Assembly: GCA_937926105.1 (NCBI GenBank)
Contig: CALANS010000122.1
Span: 1-31,889 of the forward strand
Reading direction: 5' to 3'
Length of the DNA: 31,889 nucleotides
From: an uncultured Actinomycetes bacterium
GTDB taxonomy: Bacteria > Actinomycetota > Actinomycetes > Mycobacteriales > Nakamurellaceae
Shown piece by piece: positions 15,237 to 23,413 of the stretch. The notes beneath the pieces are model-generated. The model did no database searches. It was not told the DNA's origin and worked only from the letters and a program-made list of their open reading frames with translations. A program made the position numbers and the translations under genes. The number at the start of each line of letters is the position of its first letter. Position 1 is the stretch's first letter.

Positions 15237-15283
15237 TTCGTTCGCATCGAAGAGGTCGGGAGTTCGATTCTCCTCAGCTCCAC
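15237..15283 (+). repeat. attR, displaced host tRNA-Ala 3' end
   Basis: This copy keeps the anticodon arm, variable region, T arm and acceptor strand but has no 5' half. Its T stem carries A52-T62 where attL has G-C, and G49-T65 where attL has A-T, so the stem still pairs. CCA is not encoded (CACT). A strong hairpin follows directly at 15284, as expected downstream of a real tRNA gene. I infer that this is the original chromosomal 3' end pushed aside by integration. Confidence 0.85.
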
Positions 15284-15335
15284 TGCGGTCATGGGGTCCT
15301 GCCGAGCGCTAGCGAGGTAGGGCTCCATGACCGCA
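15284..15335 (+). terminator. 20-bp hairpin, probable original tRNA-Ala terminator
   Basis: TGCGGTCATGG (15284-15294) pairs perfectly with CCATGACCGCA (15325-15335), and pairing continues to 20 bp with three G-T wobbles. The loop contains the palindrome CGCTAGCG. It starts two bases after the tRNA discriminator position and is followed by TTTGA. This is best read as the terminator of the host tRNA gene, now cut off from its promoter by the element. Confidence 0.6.
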
Positions 15336-15391
15336 TTTGACGCTGTGAATCGAGTGGGCCCACGCCGCGAGGCGTTAGCCGAGTGGTGGGA

Positions 15392-15486
15392 TCTCCTCAG
15401 CTCCACCACGTTTGACCTGCGGAAATAGGTTTTTTCGAACGCGTTCTAGACGCGTTTCTCGGGCGCGTGCCCACATTTTGCCCACG
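15392..15486 (+). mobile_element. stranded end of a second, related element
   Basis: TCTCCTCAGCTCCACCA (15392-15408) repeats the tRNA 3' end with the attR-type T62 but with CCA. A paired GCCCAC motif follows 59 bases later (15467-15486), the same order and spacing as in attL (CCA at 53-55, motif from 112). No integrase or other gene of a second element follows, so this looks like a solo left end after deletion. A short palindrome, AACGCGT-TCTAG-ACGCGTT, lies at 15438-15456. Confidence 0.5.
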
Positions 15487-15878
15487 AAATGTTTGCCGAC
15501 CGCGGCCGGGAATCGAGGTCGGCGCCACATTTCCGCAGGTCGCGCCGCCCGATTGTCGGATAAATGACGAGTTTCCGGCTGACACGTTCGCGTGTTTCGA
15601 AGAGGGCGGCAAGTGCGTGGTTTACGCGCGTGTAGACGCCGAGTCCCAATTCCCCGCGTTCTTGCTCGAACCGCTATCTGGGCTGCTTCCGGCGGGCGGT
15701 CGCTGACGGAGGTAGCAAACTCAATCTGGCTACGCCGCGTCGCGCGCGTCTCCCGACCGGCCTGTGCGGGGGATGAGGCGCCGTCGGTCTCGGCACGATG
15801 TTTCGGATCCCCGTGAGCGCTAGGCCGGGATTTGCTGCAAAGCCGAACCGAGGTGCGGTGGAGTGCCTCGGTCCGCTA
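15487..15878. other. gene-free junction, with possible operon terminator
   Basis: No convincing gene. ACCGAGG (15847-15853) and CCTCGGT (15866-15872) form a hairpin just downstream of the stop of the minus-strand catabolic operon and may end it, although the T tract is poor. Confidence 0.4.
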
Positions 15879-16409
15879 CTACTCGCCGCCGTAGAAGGGG
15901 TGACGGAGAGTCTCACGCGCGGCGACGAGGGTGGCCCTTGCCTCGGCGTGCTCGTCGGCGACGATCTCGCGCAGCGCCGCGTTCATGGCTTGTCGCGCGG
16001 CGTTCTTGACGGTCGTCTCGTTGGTGGCGGCCCCGTCGACCCAGAGCGAGACCAGCAGGAGCGTGTCCTGGTCGGGCTCGGTCAGGCCGTCCGCCACCAC
16101 GTCGAGAACTCCCTGCGCGATGCCGACCGGCGCCGCCCCGAAGATCAAGGTCTCGTGGATCCCCTCCATCGCACGAGACTTCGTGAGGATCACCGTGGGC
16201 GGGTTCAGCGTCACGTACGAGGGCTGGTCCTCCCCGACGCAGGCAAGCACCGGCGTGTAGCCATCAGTCGGGGAGGTGAAGGCCGTGGTGATGGCTGCGG
16301 CGGTCGCCGAACCGCGTCGAGCGGCGAGCACGTTGAGGTGAACGCCGTTCGGGGCCAGGCCGCCCCATCCCTGTGCGATGCGCCCGTCGATATCGGTTCT
16401 GCGGGTCAT
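15879..16409 (-). CDS. formaldehyde-activating enzyme (Fae) homologue
   Basis: A 176-residue Fae-family protein. NGVHLNVLAARRGS aligns with the Fae N-terminal block and keeps the conserved histidine (H24), VTLNPPTVILTKSRAMEGIHETLIFGAAPVGIAQGVLDVVADG is the central helix-rich block, and the end reads LRHPFYGG (ATHPF in methylotroph Fae). True Fae condenses formaldehyde with tetrahydromethanopterin, a cofactor most actinobacteria lack, so the substrate here may be a different aldehyde or carrier. It is the last gene of the operon, 23 bases after the kinase, with GGAG before the ATG. Its presence suggests that the pathway releases formaldehyde or a similar C1 unit. Confidence 0.8.
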   Translation of the reverse strand: MTRRTDIDGRIAQGWGGLAPNGVHLNVLAARRGSATAAAITTAFTSPTDGYTPVLACVGEDQPSYVTLNPPTVILTKSRAMEGIHETLIFGAAPVGIAQGVLDVVADGLTEPDQDTLLLVSLWVDGAATNETTVKNAARQAMNAALREIVADEHAEARATLVAARETLRHPFYGGE

Positions 16410-16432
16410 GGTGATTCTCCAGTTTTCTCTGA

Positions 16433-17848
16433 TCAGTTGTTCGGAGTGGGGACCGGACTGTCCCCGGACAGCATCCGGAAGAGCGGGTCGGTATAGGCGG
16501 TAACCTGCGCGTATCGCTCCGCGAGGGCGGCGTACTGCGCCGATTCCGCCGCGGTCGGCACCTTCACCGTGTCGACATGGACCATCCGCGCCACGGCCTC
16601 ACGCCAGCCGGGGAAGGCGCCAACGCCGACCGCGGCGGTGATCGCGGCGCCGAGCCCGGCGGCGTCCGGCACGGCCAGGCGTTTCGCCGGGATGCCGGCG
16701 AGGTTGGCGACGATCTGCAGCATCAGCTCGGATTTGGATCCGCCGCCCGAGACGATGAGATACTCCGGCGCGACATTCAACGCACCGATGAGCCGCGCGA
16801 GATGCCCGTGCATCGTGAACGCGATGCCCTCCAGGAGCGCGCGGTAGATCGCGCCCCGCCCTTGTGTCCCGTCGAAGCCGAGCAGCGCCCCGCGGCGGTA
16901 GGGAGCGTCCGTCGGTGCCAGCCAGTCGAGGATGGCCACCAGACCGCCGCTGCCGGCGGGCACGAGTTCGGCTTCGGCGCCGAGTTCCTCGTCCGTCACC
17001 CCGTCACCGAGGAGCTCACGGAACCAGCTGGCAGTCCACATGCCGCGGCGGATGCCGTGGCTCTCGTAGAGGTACTGGCCGGGGATCGCCCCGAAGTTCC
17101 GCCAGCCGGCGTCGCCGAGTTCCTGTGGCCTATCCGCGACGATCATCGCTGCGATGTAGGTACCCAGCGACAGCAGCGCCGCCGACGGTCCGAGCAGGCC
17201 GCTGCCCAGTGCCTCGACGGCCTTGTCATTCGAGGACGTGAAGACGGGTAGCCCGGCCGGCAGCCCGGTCGCAGCGGCGGCGTTCGCAGTCAGATCACCG
17301 GCCAGGGCCCCGGGGTCGACGAGGGCGAACAAGATGTCCCTTGGCATGCCGGTCCGCTCGAAGGCGGCGTCGTCGGCGGACCATCGCCAGGTGCTCTGGT
17401 CGATGGGCCACACACCCTGATAGTTGCCGGCGGTGTCAACGAATCGGCCGGTCAGCCGGTGTGTGATGTATCCGCTGGACGTCGTGATCCATTCCACCGC
17501 CGGGTCGAGGTCGGTGACGCCCCGGGAGACACGCGCATCCATCCAGCTGAGCATTGGTTCGGTGAGCCGGCCGGCCCCGTCCAGGTAGGCGCGACAGAAC
17601 CGGATGGTACACAGCCCGATCGCGGCGATGTCGCGCACTCGGTCGCCCAGCTCTTGGGCAACCGCGCGACAGGCCGTAGCGATCGAGTCCCACACGTCAT
17701 CGCCGGGATGCTGAACCCGTCCACCGGGGCCGAGCACGGTTGCCCGCAGCGGTACGCGCGCCGAGGCGACGACCGTGCCGTCGCGGTCGATCACCGCGAC
17801 CTTCGTACTCTGCGATCCGTTGTCGATCGCCAGGAACAGGTCACTCAC
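16433..17848 (-). CDS. FGGY-family carbohydrate kinase (YgcE-like)
   Basis: A 471-residue FGGY kinase that phosphorylates a polyol, ketose or sugar-acid-like substrate. The ATP/phosphate-1 loop is at 7-15 (IDNGSQSTK), the central substrate region contains VFTSSNDKAVEALGSGL and LSLGTYIA, and the C-terminal signature GGGSKSELMLQIVANLAGIPAKRL is clear. Length is normal. The GTG start overlaps the stop of the FAD oxidase gene by eight bases. Together with the adjacent oxidase and SDR it matches the E. coli trio ygcE-ygcU-ygcW, whose substrate is, to my knowledge, not established. Kinase specificity cannot be read from sequence. Confidence 0.85.
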   Translation of the reverse strand: MSDLFLAIDNGSQSTKVAVIDRDGTVVASARVPLRATVLGPGGRVQHPGDDVWDSIATACRAVAQELGDRVRDIAAIGLCTIRFCRAYLDGAGRLTEPMLSWMDARVSRGVTDLDPAVEWITTSSGYITHRLTGRFVDTAGNYQGVWPIDQSTWRWSADDAAFERTGMPRDILFALVDPGALAGDLTANAAAATGLPAGLPVFTSSNDKAVEALGSGLLGPSAALLSLGTYIAAMIVADRPQELGDAGWRNFGAIPGQYLYESHGIRRGMWTASWFRELLGDGVTDEELGAEAELVPAGSGGLVAILDWLAPTDAPYRRGALLGFDGTQGRGAIYRALLEGIAFTMHGHLARLIGALNVAPEYLIVSGGGSKSELMLQIVANLAGIPAKRLAVPDAAGLGAAITAAVGVGAFPGWREAVARMVHVDTVKVPTAAESAQYAALAERYAQVTAYTDPLFRMLSGDSPVPTPNN

Positions 17849-19316
17849 CGTTGGCCCGCGGGAAGATCGAGCCGGGGTTCATGATGCCGTTCGGATCGAA
17901 GTGGTGCTTCAGGCCGGCGAGGAGCGGATAGGCGCTGCCGTGCTCCTGTCGAATCCACGGCGTGCGGTATTTGCCGACGCCGTGGTGGTGCACCATCGAC
18001 CCGCCCAGCCGCAGCGCCTCCTCGACGATGATCGCGTTAAGCGGGATGTGGTATTCGTTGATTTCGTCGCGCGGCGCGCAGTGGATGTCGTAGTCGTAGA
18101 CGAAGTAGAGATTCGTGCCGTTCTGATAGCTGTGTGACGAGTGGCCGCCGAGCATGGTCAGGTCGGCGGCGCGCGGGAATTCGGACCGAATCCGGGACAT
18201 CACGGCGTGGTAGAGCTCGGCGACGTGCGACCAGGACACGGAGACTTCGGTCGTGTAGCCGAGGTGCGAGTTTGCGAGCATCTGCTCCTTCTCCGCCTCG
18301 ATCTTGTCGACGCCCCAATTGAGGTCGGCGAACCAGCGCTCGATCAAGGCGTTGTCGACCCGGCGGTGCGGCACACCTTCGAACAGCTCCTCGATGGCCT
18401 GAGCAGTGGCATCTGCGAGCGGCTTCGGCCCCTCGGCGACGAGAACTATGACGTTGTCCTCGGGCCCGGCGAAATGCGCGAAGTGCTGCTGCGCATCCTG
18501 CGGGGAGTACAGGCGGCAGACGCTCGGTCGGTATCCCGCCGTGATCAGGTCATGCAACGCGTCCACCCCGGCGGCGAAATCGTCAACCAGGAAACCGAAA
18601 TAGCGATTGTTGTCGGGGTAGTACCGGAACACCTTTACCGTCACCTCGGTGACGAAACAGAGGGCGCCTTCGTTGCCGATGACGATATGACGGATATCGG
18701 GCCCGGCCGCCCGCCGCGGCACATTCTTGATCCGGGCGACGTGGCCGTCCGGCAGCACCGCTTCGAGCCCGACGACCATGTCCTCGATCCCGCCGTAGAG
18801 CGTGGAGAACTGGCCGATGGAGCGGGTCGCGACGAGGCCTCCGTATTGGGCGAGCGGCTTGGACTGAGGGGAGTGGCCGGTCGTCAGCCCTACGCCGCGC
18901 AGCTGCTCTTCGAGCGCCTCCAGCCGGACGCCGCACTGGACGGTGGCTGTCATGTCGCGCTCGTTGACGACCAGGATGCGATCCATGCGGGACCCGTCGA
19001 GCACGATGCTGCGCGGCGTGACGATTTCCAGTCCGCCCTCGGTGCTGGTGTGCCCGGTGCGGGGCACCACGGCGATGCGGTGCTCGTTGGCGTAGGCGAG
19101 CACCCGGCTGATGTCGGCGGTGCTGGTGGCGTAGACGACGGCCATCGGAAGCGGGCCGTCATATATGTCGTGGACCGCGGTGTACTTCTTGAATCGATCG
19201 ACGCTCGACTCGCGCAGTTCCGATGGGTCGGTGTGGACGTTGTCCGCGCCGAGCATCGACGCGAGCATGCGGACATCGTCACCGTGCGACGTGTCGGGGA
19301 GGGCGGTCGGAGTCAC
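17841..19316 (-). CDS. FAD-linked oxidase of the VAO/PCMH superfamily (YgcU-like)
   Basis: A 491-residue flavoprotein related to alkyl-dihydroxyacetone-phosphate synthase. The FAD-binding half contains VVPRTGHTSTEGG, then ATVQCGVRLEALEEQLRG, TTGHSPQSKPLAQYGGLVATRSIGQFS and IVIGNEGALCFVTEVTVKV. The cap and C-terminus carry LGGHSSHSYQNGTNLYFVYDYD and the histidine triplet motif MVHHHGVGKYRTPW, ending in FDPNGIMNPG. I recall E. coli YgcU as nearly collinear. The likely reaction is oxidation of a hydroxyl of the imported or phosphorylated substrate. The GTG start has AGAAG upstream; 82 bases separate it from the SDR gene before it. Confidence 0.88.
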   Translation of the reverse strand: MTPTALPDTSHGDDVRMLASMLGADNVHTDPSELRESSVDRFKKYTAVHDIYDGPLPMAVVYATSTADISRVLAYANEHRIAVVPRTGHTSTEGGLEIVTPRSIVLDGSRMDRILVVNERDMTATVQCGVRLEALEEQLRGVGLTTGHSPQSKPLAQYGGLVATRSIGQFSTLYGGIEDMVVGLEAVLPDGHVARIKNVPRRAAGPDIRHIVIGNEGALCFVTEVTVKVFRYYPDNNRYFGFLVDDFAAGVDALHDLITAGYRPSVCRLYSPQDAQQHFAHFAGPEDNVIVLVAEGPKPLADATAQAIEELFEGVPHRRVDNALIERWFADLNWGVDKIEAEKEQMLANSHLGYTTEVSVSWSHVAELYHAVMSRIRSEFPRAADLTMLGGHSSHSYQNGTNLYFVYDYDIHCAPRDEINEYHIPLNAIIVEEALRLGGSMVHHHGVGKYRTPWIRQEHGSAYPLLAGLKHHFDPNGIMNPGSIFPRANGE

Positions 19317-19398
19317 TGACGTCTTCTTTCGTCTCGATCATAGGCGGCAGTCCGGCGCCGCCACTGCTGCCTCGCGTTGGTCGTTCGGTGGCTCTCGG

Positions 19399-20175
19399 TC
19401 ACCGGACGAGATAGCCGCCGTCTACGACGACGACATGTCCACTGACGTAGTCGGAGGCGCGCGAGGCGAGGAATACCAGGGCTCCCATCAGATCGGCGGG
19501 CTTGCCCCAACGGCCTGCGGGGATGTGCTCGATGATGCGGCGATTGATGTCCGCGTCGGATCTGCTGCCCTCCGTCAGTCGGGTCTCGATATATCCGGGT
19601 GCAATTGCGTTGACCTGGACATTGTGCTGCCCCAGCTCGTCGCAGTAGGCCTTCGTGAACCCGACGATGCCAGCCTTGGTCGCCGAGTAGGCGGGCGACA
19701 TTTGGCCCCCGAGGAATGAGAACAGCGACGCAATGTTGATGATCTTGCCGGATCGCTGCGCCATCATGACGCGCGCCGCCTCGTGACCGAGTTCGAAGGC
19801 GGCGGTCAGGTTGATCGCGATCATCGGATCCCATTTCGAGCGATCGAAGGATTCGACGTCATCGATGAGGCAGATGCCGGCGGAGTTCACGAGAATGTCA
19901 ACGCTGCCGAAGGTCTCGACGCAGCCGGCAACGATGGTTGCCGGCTGTCCGGGTGCGGTGATGTCGGCGTCGACGACCTCAATGCGGCCGCCGCCCGCCG
20001 ACACCAGGGCGGCGGTCGTCCCGCCGTCATTGGTGATGCTGGGCGCGTACACGTTGGCGCCGGCGGCCGCGAGCGCGAGGCTGAAGGCCTGCCCGAGTCC
20101 GGTGTTGCCTCCCGTGACGATGGCGTTCTGGCCTGCGAGCGAGAACAGGTCGAGCGAGAAGTCGGTGATTTCCAT
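19399..20175 (-). CDS. short-chain dehydrogenase/reductase (YgcW-like)
   Basis: A 258-residue classical SDR. The nucleotide motif is TGGNTGLGQA (21-30), the structural motif NSAG (97-100) replaces the usual NNAG, and the catalytic residues are S150, Y163 and K167 (SPAYSATKAG). The N-terminal lead (MEITDFSLDLFSLAGQNAIV) and the C-terminal VVVDGGYLVR match what I recall of E. coli YgcW, often annotated as a deoxygluconate-dehydrogenase-like enzyme. It would oxidise a secondary alcohol with NAD(P). It begins three bases after the aldehyde dehydrogenase stop, so the two are co-translated. Confidence 0.88.
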   Translation of the reverse strand: MEITDFSLDLFSLAGQNAIVTGGNTGLGQAFSLALAAAGANVYAPSITNDGGTTAALVSAGGGRIEVVDADITAPGQPATIVAGCVETFGSVDILVNSAGICLIDDVESFDRSKWDPMIAINLTAAFELGHEAARVMMAQRSGKIINIASLFSFLGGQMSPAYSATKAGIVGFTKAYCDELGQHNVQVNAIAPGYIETRLTEGSRSDADINRRIIEHIPAGRWGKPADLMGALVFLASRASDYVSGHVVVVDGGYLVR

Positions 20176-20178
20176 GGT

Positions 20179-21639
20179 CTACTCCGCGTCCGGATCGGTG
20201 AGATGGATGCCCATATAGACGGTCTCGAGGTATTCCTCGATGCCTTCGACGCTGCCCTCGCGGCCCAGACCGGACTGCTTGATGCCGCCAAACGGCGCCG
20301 CCGGGTTGGAGACGAGGCCGGTGTTCACGCCGATCATGCCCGCCTCGATGCGCTCGCCGAGGCTCAGCGCGCGGTTGATGTCCCGCGTGAAGACGTAGGC
20401 GACGAGCCCGAAGTCGGTATCGTTCGCCAGCGCGATGGCTTCCGCGTCGGTGTCGAAGGTGACGATCGGGGCGACCGGGCCGAAGATCTCCTCGCGCAGG
20501 ATGCCGGAGCCGGCCGGTACCTGCCCGAGAACCGTTGGCGGGTAAAAGAATCCGGGGCGCTCAGGGGCGGTGCCGCCGGTCAGAACCGTGGCGCCGTCGG
20601 CGACAGCGGCGTCGACGAGTCGGGTCACCTTCGCGACGGCGCGGTCGTCTATCAGTGCGCCGAGCCCGACGCCGTCCCGCAGGCCGGGGCCCATCTCTAT
20701 CGCGCCCAGCGCAGCCGCAAGACGCGCCGCGAACTCATCGGCGACCGATCGATGCACGATGAAGCGGTTGGCGGCGACGCACGATTCGCCGCCGTTGCGC
20801 ATCTTCGCGACCACAGCGCCGGCGACGGCCGCATCGAGGTCGGCGTCGGCGAACACCAGGAACGGTGCGTTGCCGCCGAGCTCCATCGATACCCGCAGCA
20901 CCGTGTCGGCCGACTGGGCGATGAGCAGCTTCCCGACCGGGGTGGAACCGGTGAAGGAGAGCTTGCGCAGCCGTCGGTCCTTGATCATCGGACCGGTCAC
21001 CTCGCCGGGCCGGGTGGTCGGGATGACGTTCAGCACCCCAGCGGGTAGACCCGCCTCCCCCATGACCTGCGTGAACAGTAGCGCGGTGAGCGGCGTGAGC
21101 TCGGCGGGCTTGAGCACCATGGTGCATCCGGCGGCGACGGCCGGCCCGATCTTCCGCGTCGCCATGGCCAGCGGGAAGTTCCACGGCGTGATGAGCAGCG
21201 CCGGGCCGACCGGCCGTTTCACCGTGAGGATGCGATTCGACCCGACCGGCGCCGGGAGGTAGCGGCCGGCGACCTGCGGTGCGAGCTCGGAGAACCAGCG
21301 CAGGAATTCGGCGCCGTACACGACCTCGGCCCGGGATTCGGCGAAAGGTTTGCCCATCTCCAACGTCATGAGCGTGGCGAATTCGTCGATGCGGGCCAGC
21401 GTCATCTCGTAGGCCCGCCGCAGAATGTCGGCCCGCTCGCGCACCGTAGTGCGGCCCCAGTCGCCCTGGGCGCGAACGGCGGCGTCCAGCGCTCGCGTCC
21501 CGTCGTCGGCGGCGGCGTCACTGACCTGAGCAAGGACCTCCTCGGTCGCCGGGTCGTGGACGGGGAAGAGTGCCCCGCCGGTGGCGTCCACCCAGCGGCC
21601 GTCGATGTAGAGCTGAGTGGGTGTATACGGGCGCGTCAT
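20179..21639 (-). CDS. NAD(P)-dependent aldehyde dehydrogenase (GabD-like)
   Basis: A 486-residue aldehyde dehydrogenase near the succinate-semialdehyde dehydrogenase branch. Visible landmarks are LLITPWNFPLAMATRKIGPAVAAGCTMVLKPAE (cofactor pocket), LSFTGSTPVGK, the general-base glutamate in MELGGNAP, and the catalytic cysteine in NGGESCVAANRF. The EIFGPVAPI and PFGGIKQSGLGREGS motifs complete the fold. It would convert an aldehyde intermediate to the acid. Its ATG overlaps the upstream dehydrogenase stop (ATGA). The exact aldehyde is unknown; the neighbouring GarR-type enzyme could reduce or produce the same semialdehyde. Confidence 0.92.
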   Translation of the reverse strand: MTRPYTPTQLYIDGRWVDATGGALFPVHDPATEEVLAQVSDAAADDGTRALDAAVRAQGDWGRTTVRERADILRRAYEMTLARIDEFATLMTLEMGKPFAESRAEVVYGAEFLRWFSELAPQVAGRYLPAPVGSNRILTVKRPVGPALLITPWNFPLAMATRKIGPAVAAGCTMVLKPAELTPLTALLFTQVMGEAGLPAGVLNVIPTTRPGEVTGPMIKDRRLRKLSFTGSTPVGKLLIAQSADTVLRVSMELGGNAPFLVFADADLDAAVAGAVVAKMRNGGESCVAANRFIVHRSVADEFAARLAAALGAIEMGPGLRDGVGLGALIDDRAVAKVTRLVDAAVADGATVLTGGTAPERPGFFYPPTVLGQVPAGSGILREEIFGPVAPIVTFDTDAEAIALANDTDFGLVAYVFTRDINRALSLGERIEAGMIGVNTGLVSNPAAPFGGIKQSGLGREGSVEGIEEYLETVYMGIHLTDPDAE

Positions 21640-22571
21640 GCCGTCGCCGCCTGCTGCTCAGCAAGCCGAAGTGGGCGACTGGTGAGGTCCTCATAAAGCT
21701 GGAACGGCGTCATCTCGCCGGCCGTCTCGCCATACTGGGCCAGCGCCCGCCGGTAGATCTGCTCGACGATCGCGGACAGTTCCACCGGGACACCCACCGA
21801 CCGCGACAGGTCGATTGATAAGCCCAGATCCTTGCAGGCCAGGGCGACGGCGAAGCCCTCGTCATAGTCGCCGTGATCGAGGATCGAGAGCACGTCGTTC
21901 TCCAGGAAGTTGCTGTTGGCCGGGCTGGCGATGAGCGACCGGCGCAGCACGGCGAGGTCCACGCCGGCGGCGACACCGGTGGCCAGCACCTCAGCCGTCG
22001 CGATGAGATGTGAGAACCAGAGTTGGTTGATCATCAGCTTGACGGCGTAGCCGGCGCCGTGGCCTCCGACGTGGATGACGCGGTCGGCATTGCCCATGGC
22101 ATTGAAGACGGGGCGCAGCCGAGCGAAGTCTTCCGCGTCGGCGCCGACGAAGATCTGGAGCGTCCCGTTGGCCGCGCCCACCGCCATACCGGAGACGGGC
22201 GCATCGACTACGTGCAGATCGAGCGAGCGCGTGGCGTCGATGACCCGGCGCTCCACCTCGGGGACAGAGGTGGACATGTCGATCCACGTCGCCCCCGACC
22301 GGATCCCTTGCAGGACACCGTGGTCGCCGAACAATGCAGCGTCGACGTCGGTGGGCCGCGGCAGCATCGTGATGACGATGTCCGTCTGCGCCGCCACCTC
22401 GGCGCCGGTCGCAGCCCATCGTGCGCCGGCATTGACGGCGTCACGGCCGGCGTCGTCCCTGCGATCCGAGACGACGAGCGGGAACCCCGCTTTCTGCAAA
22501 TTGGCGACCATGCCAGAGCCCATGTGGCCGAGGCCGATGAACCCGACCGTGGGGAGGTGTTGCTCGTTCAC
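21636..22571 (-). CDS. 3-hydroxyisobutyrate/tartronate-semialdehyde-type dehydrogenase
   Basis: A 311-residue beta-hydroxyacid dehydrogenase. The Rossmann motif GFIGLGHMGSGMVANL opens the protein, the substrate-binding block DAPVSGMAVGAANGTLQIFVGAD follows, and the catalytic lysine lies in GYAVKLMINQLW; KDLGLSIDL is the C-terminal helix motif. It interconverts a 3-hydroxyacid and its semialdehyde. The GTG at 22571 was chosen because GAAGGA lies directly upstream; a GTG five codons earlier is less well placed. It is the first enzyme gene after the transporter genes, with a gap of about 135 bases, and overlaps the aldehyde dehydrogenase. Confidence 0.9.
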   Translation of the reverse strand: MNEQHLPTVGFIGLGHMGSGMVANLQKAGFPLVVSDRRDDAGRDAVNAGARWAATGAEVAAQTDIVITMLPRPTDVDAALFGDHGVLQGIRSGATWIDMSTSVPEVERRVIDATRSLDLHVVDAPVSGMAVGAANGTLQIFVGADAEDFARLRPVFNAMGNADRVIHVGGHGAGYAVKLMINQLWFSHLIATAEVLATGVAAGVDLAVLRRSLIASPANSNFLENDVLSILDHGDYDEGFAVALACKDLGLSIDLSRSVGVPVELSAIVEQIYRRALAQYGETAGEMTPFQLYEDLTSRPLRLAEQQAATA

Positions 22572-22708
22572 AAATCCTTCTTTCACTGTCTATTTCGAGA
22601 AAATCGCACTGCCGCAGCACGTCTGGACCAACCGAGACGGAGTCATCGATGACGGCGGCGCCGTACGGCGCGAAGGCGGCTGGGTCGGTCCTTCCGTGAT
22701 CCGGCCCG

Positions 22709-23413
22709 TCATGCCGCAGCCGGCTGGGGGAGCGCCACGCGGTTGCGGAAGATCAGCCCCGTTCGGCGCATCGGCGCCGGCGTGACGGTGCGCTGCACCA
22801 GGCCGAGCACAATCTGCACGGCAAGTGCCAAGGCGACGACGAGAATCGCGCCGCCCACCTGCTCGCCGGGCAGGTTGCTCGCATAGGCGCGAAACACGAT
22901 CTGGCCTAGCCCGCCCGCGCCGGCATAGCCCGCGATTGTCGCGACTGCCACGATCTGCACGGCCGCGCTCCGTATGCCGGACGCGATCAGCGGCACGGCC
23001 GACCGGAGTTCGACGCGCCACAGCACGCCCCAGTGCCCCATTCCGATGCCGCGTGCCGCCTGCACCGTGGCGCTGTCGGCCTCGGCCACGCCGGTGTAGG
23101 CGTTCGTGAGCACTTGCGGCAGCGCGAACAGGACGAGCGTCGCGGTCAGGGTCGCGAAATTGAGTCCCCAAGCGCTGACCGCGAAGATGACGATCACGCC
23201 GAACGATGGGACCGCGCGGCCCAGGTTCGCCAGCCCCAGCACGATGACCGAGCCGCGGTGGAAATGCCCCAGCGTGACACCGAGCGGGAGCGCGATCACC
23301 ACGACGATCAAGAGCGCGAATCCGCTGAACGCCACGTGTTCGCGGATGAGGTTCAGGATTCCGTCGGAGCCCCAGTAGTTCTCCGATGACGTGAGATACG
23401 ACCACCAGCTCAT
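22709..23413 (-). CDS. OpuC-type ABC permease
   Basis: A 234-residue inner-membrane permease of the osmoprotectant/quaternary-amine uptake family. Several hydrophobic helices are clear (FALLIVVVIALPLGVTLGHF, FGVIVIFAVSAWGLNFATLTATLVLFALPQ, VVALALAVQIVLGLVQ). The coupling loop reads AARGIGMGHWGVLWRVELRSAVPLIASGIRSA, the EAA-like motif that contacts the ATPase. The ATG at 23413 overlaps the stop of the first permease (ATGA). Together with that permease it would form the heterodimeric channel. Confidence 0.88.
   Translation of the reverse strand: MSWWSYLTSSENYWGSDGILNLIREHVAFSGFALLIVVVIALPLGVTLGHFHRGSVIVLGLANLGRAVPSFGVIVIFAVSAWGLNFATLTATLVLFALPQVLTNAYTGVAEADSATVQAARGIGMGHWGVLWRVELRSAVPLIASGIRSAAVQIVAVATIAGYAGAGGLGQIVFRAYASNLPGEQVGGAILVVALALAVQIVLGLVQRTVTPAPMRRTGLIFRNRVALPQPAAA

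Larger units (their letters stand above)
7..15283. mobile_element. integrative mobilizable element in tRNA-Ala
   Basis: The element is bounded by direct repeats at 7-53 and 15237-15283. A tyrosine integrase and excisionase-like gene lie just inside the left repeat, followed by a MobF relaxase. I see no FtsK/TraB-type DNA pump, coupling protein or replication initiator, so it is better described as mobilizable than self-transmissible. Cargo from 5153 to 14765 is rich in toxin, nuclease and regulator folds, with several broken genes, as expected of a defence island in turnover. The exact crossover point is inferred to lie within the identical stretch 7-27. Confidence 0.85.

Noticed and set aside
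15372..15410. A complete tRNA (GTTAGCCGAGTGGT resembles a Leu/Ser D arm)
   Set aside because: No acceptor partner or anticodon arm can be formed; only the final 17 bases match a tRNA 3' end.
19783..21048. 421-codon plus-strand frame opposite the SDR and aldehyde dehydrogenase
   Set aside because: It is antisense to two well-defined enzymes and lacks its own ribosome site or domains.
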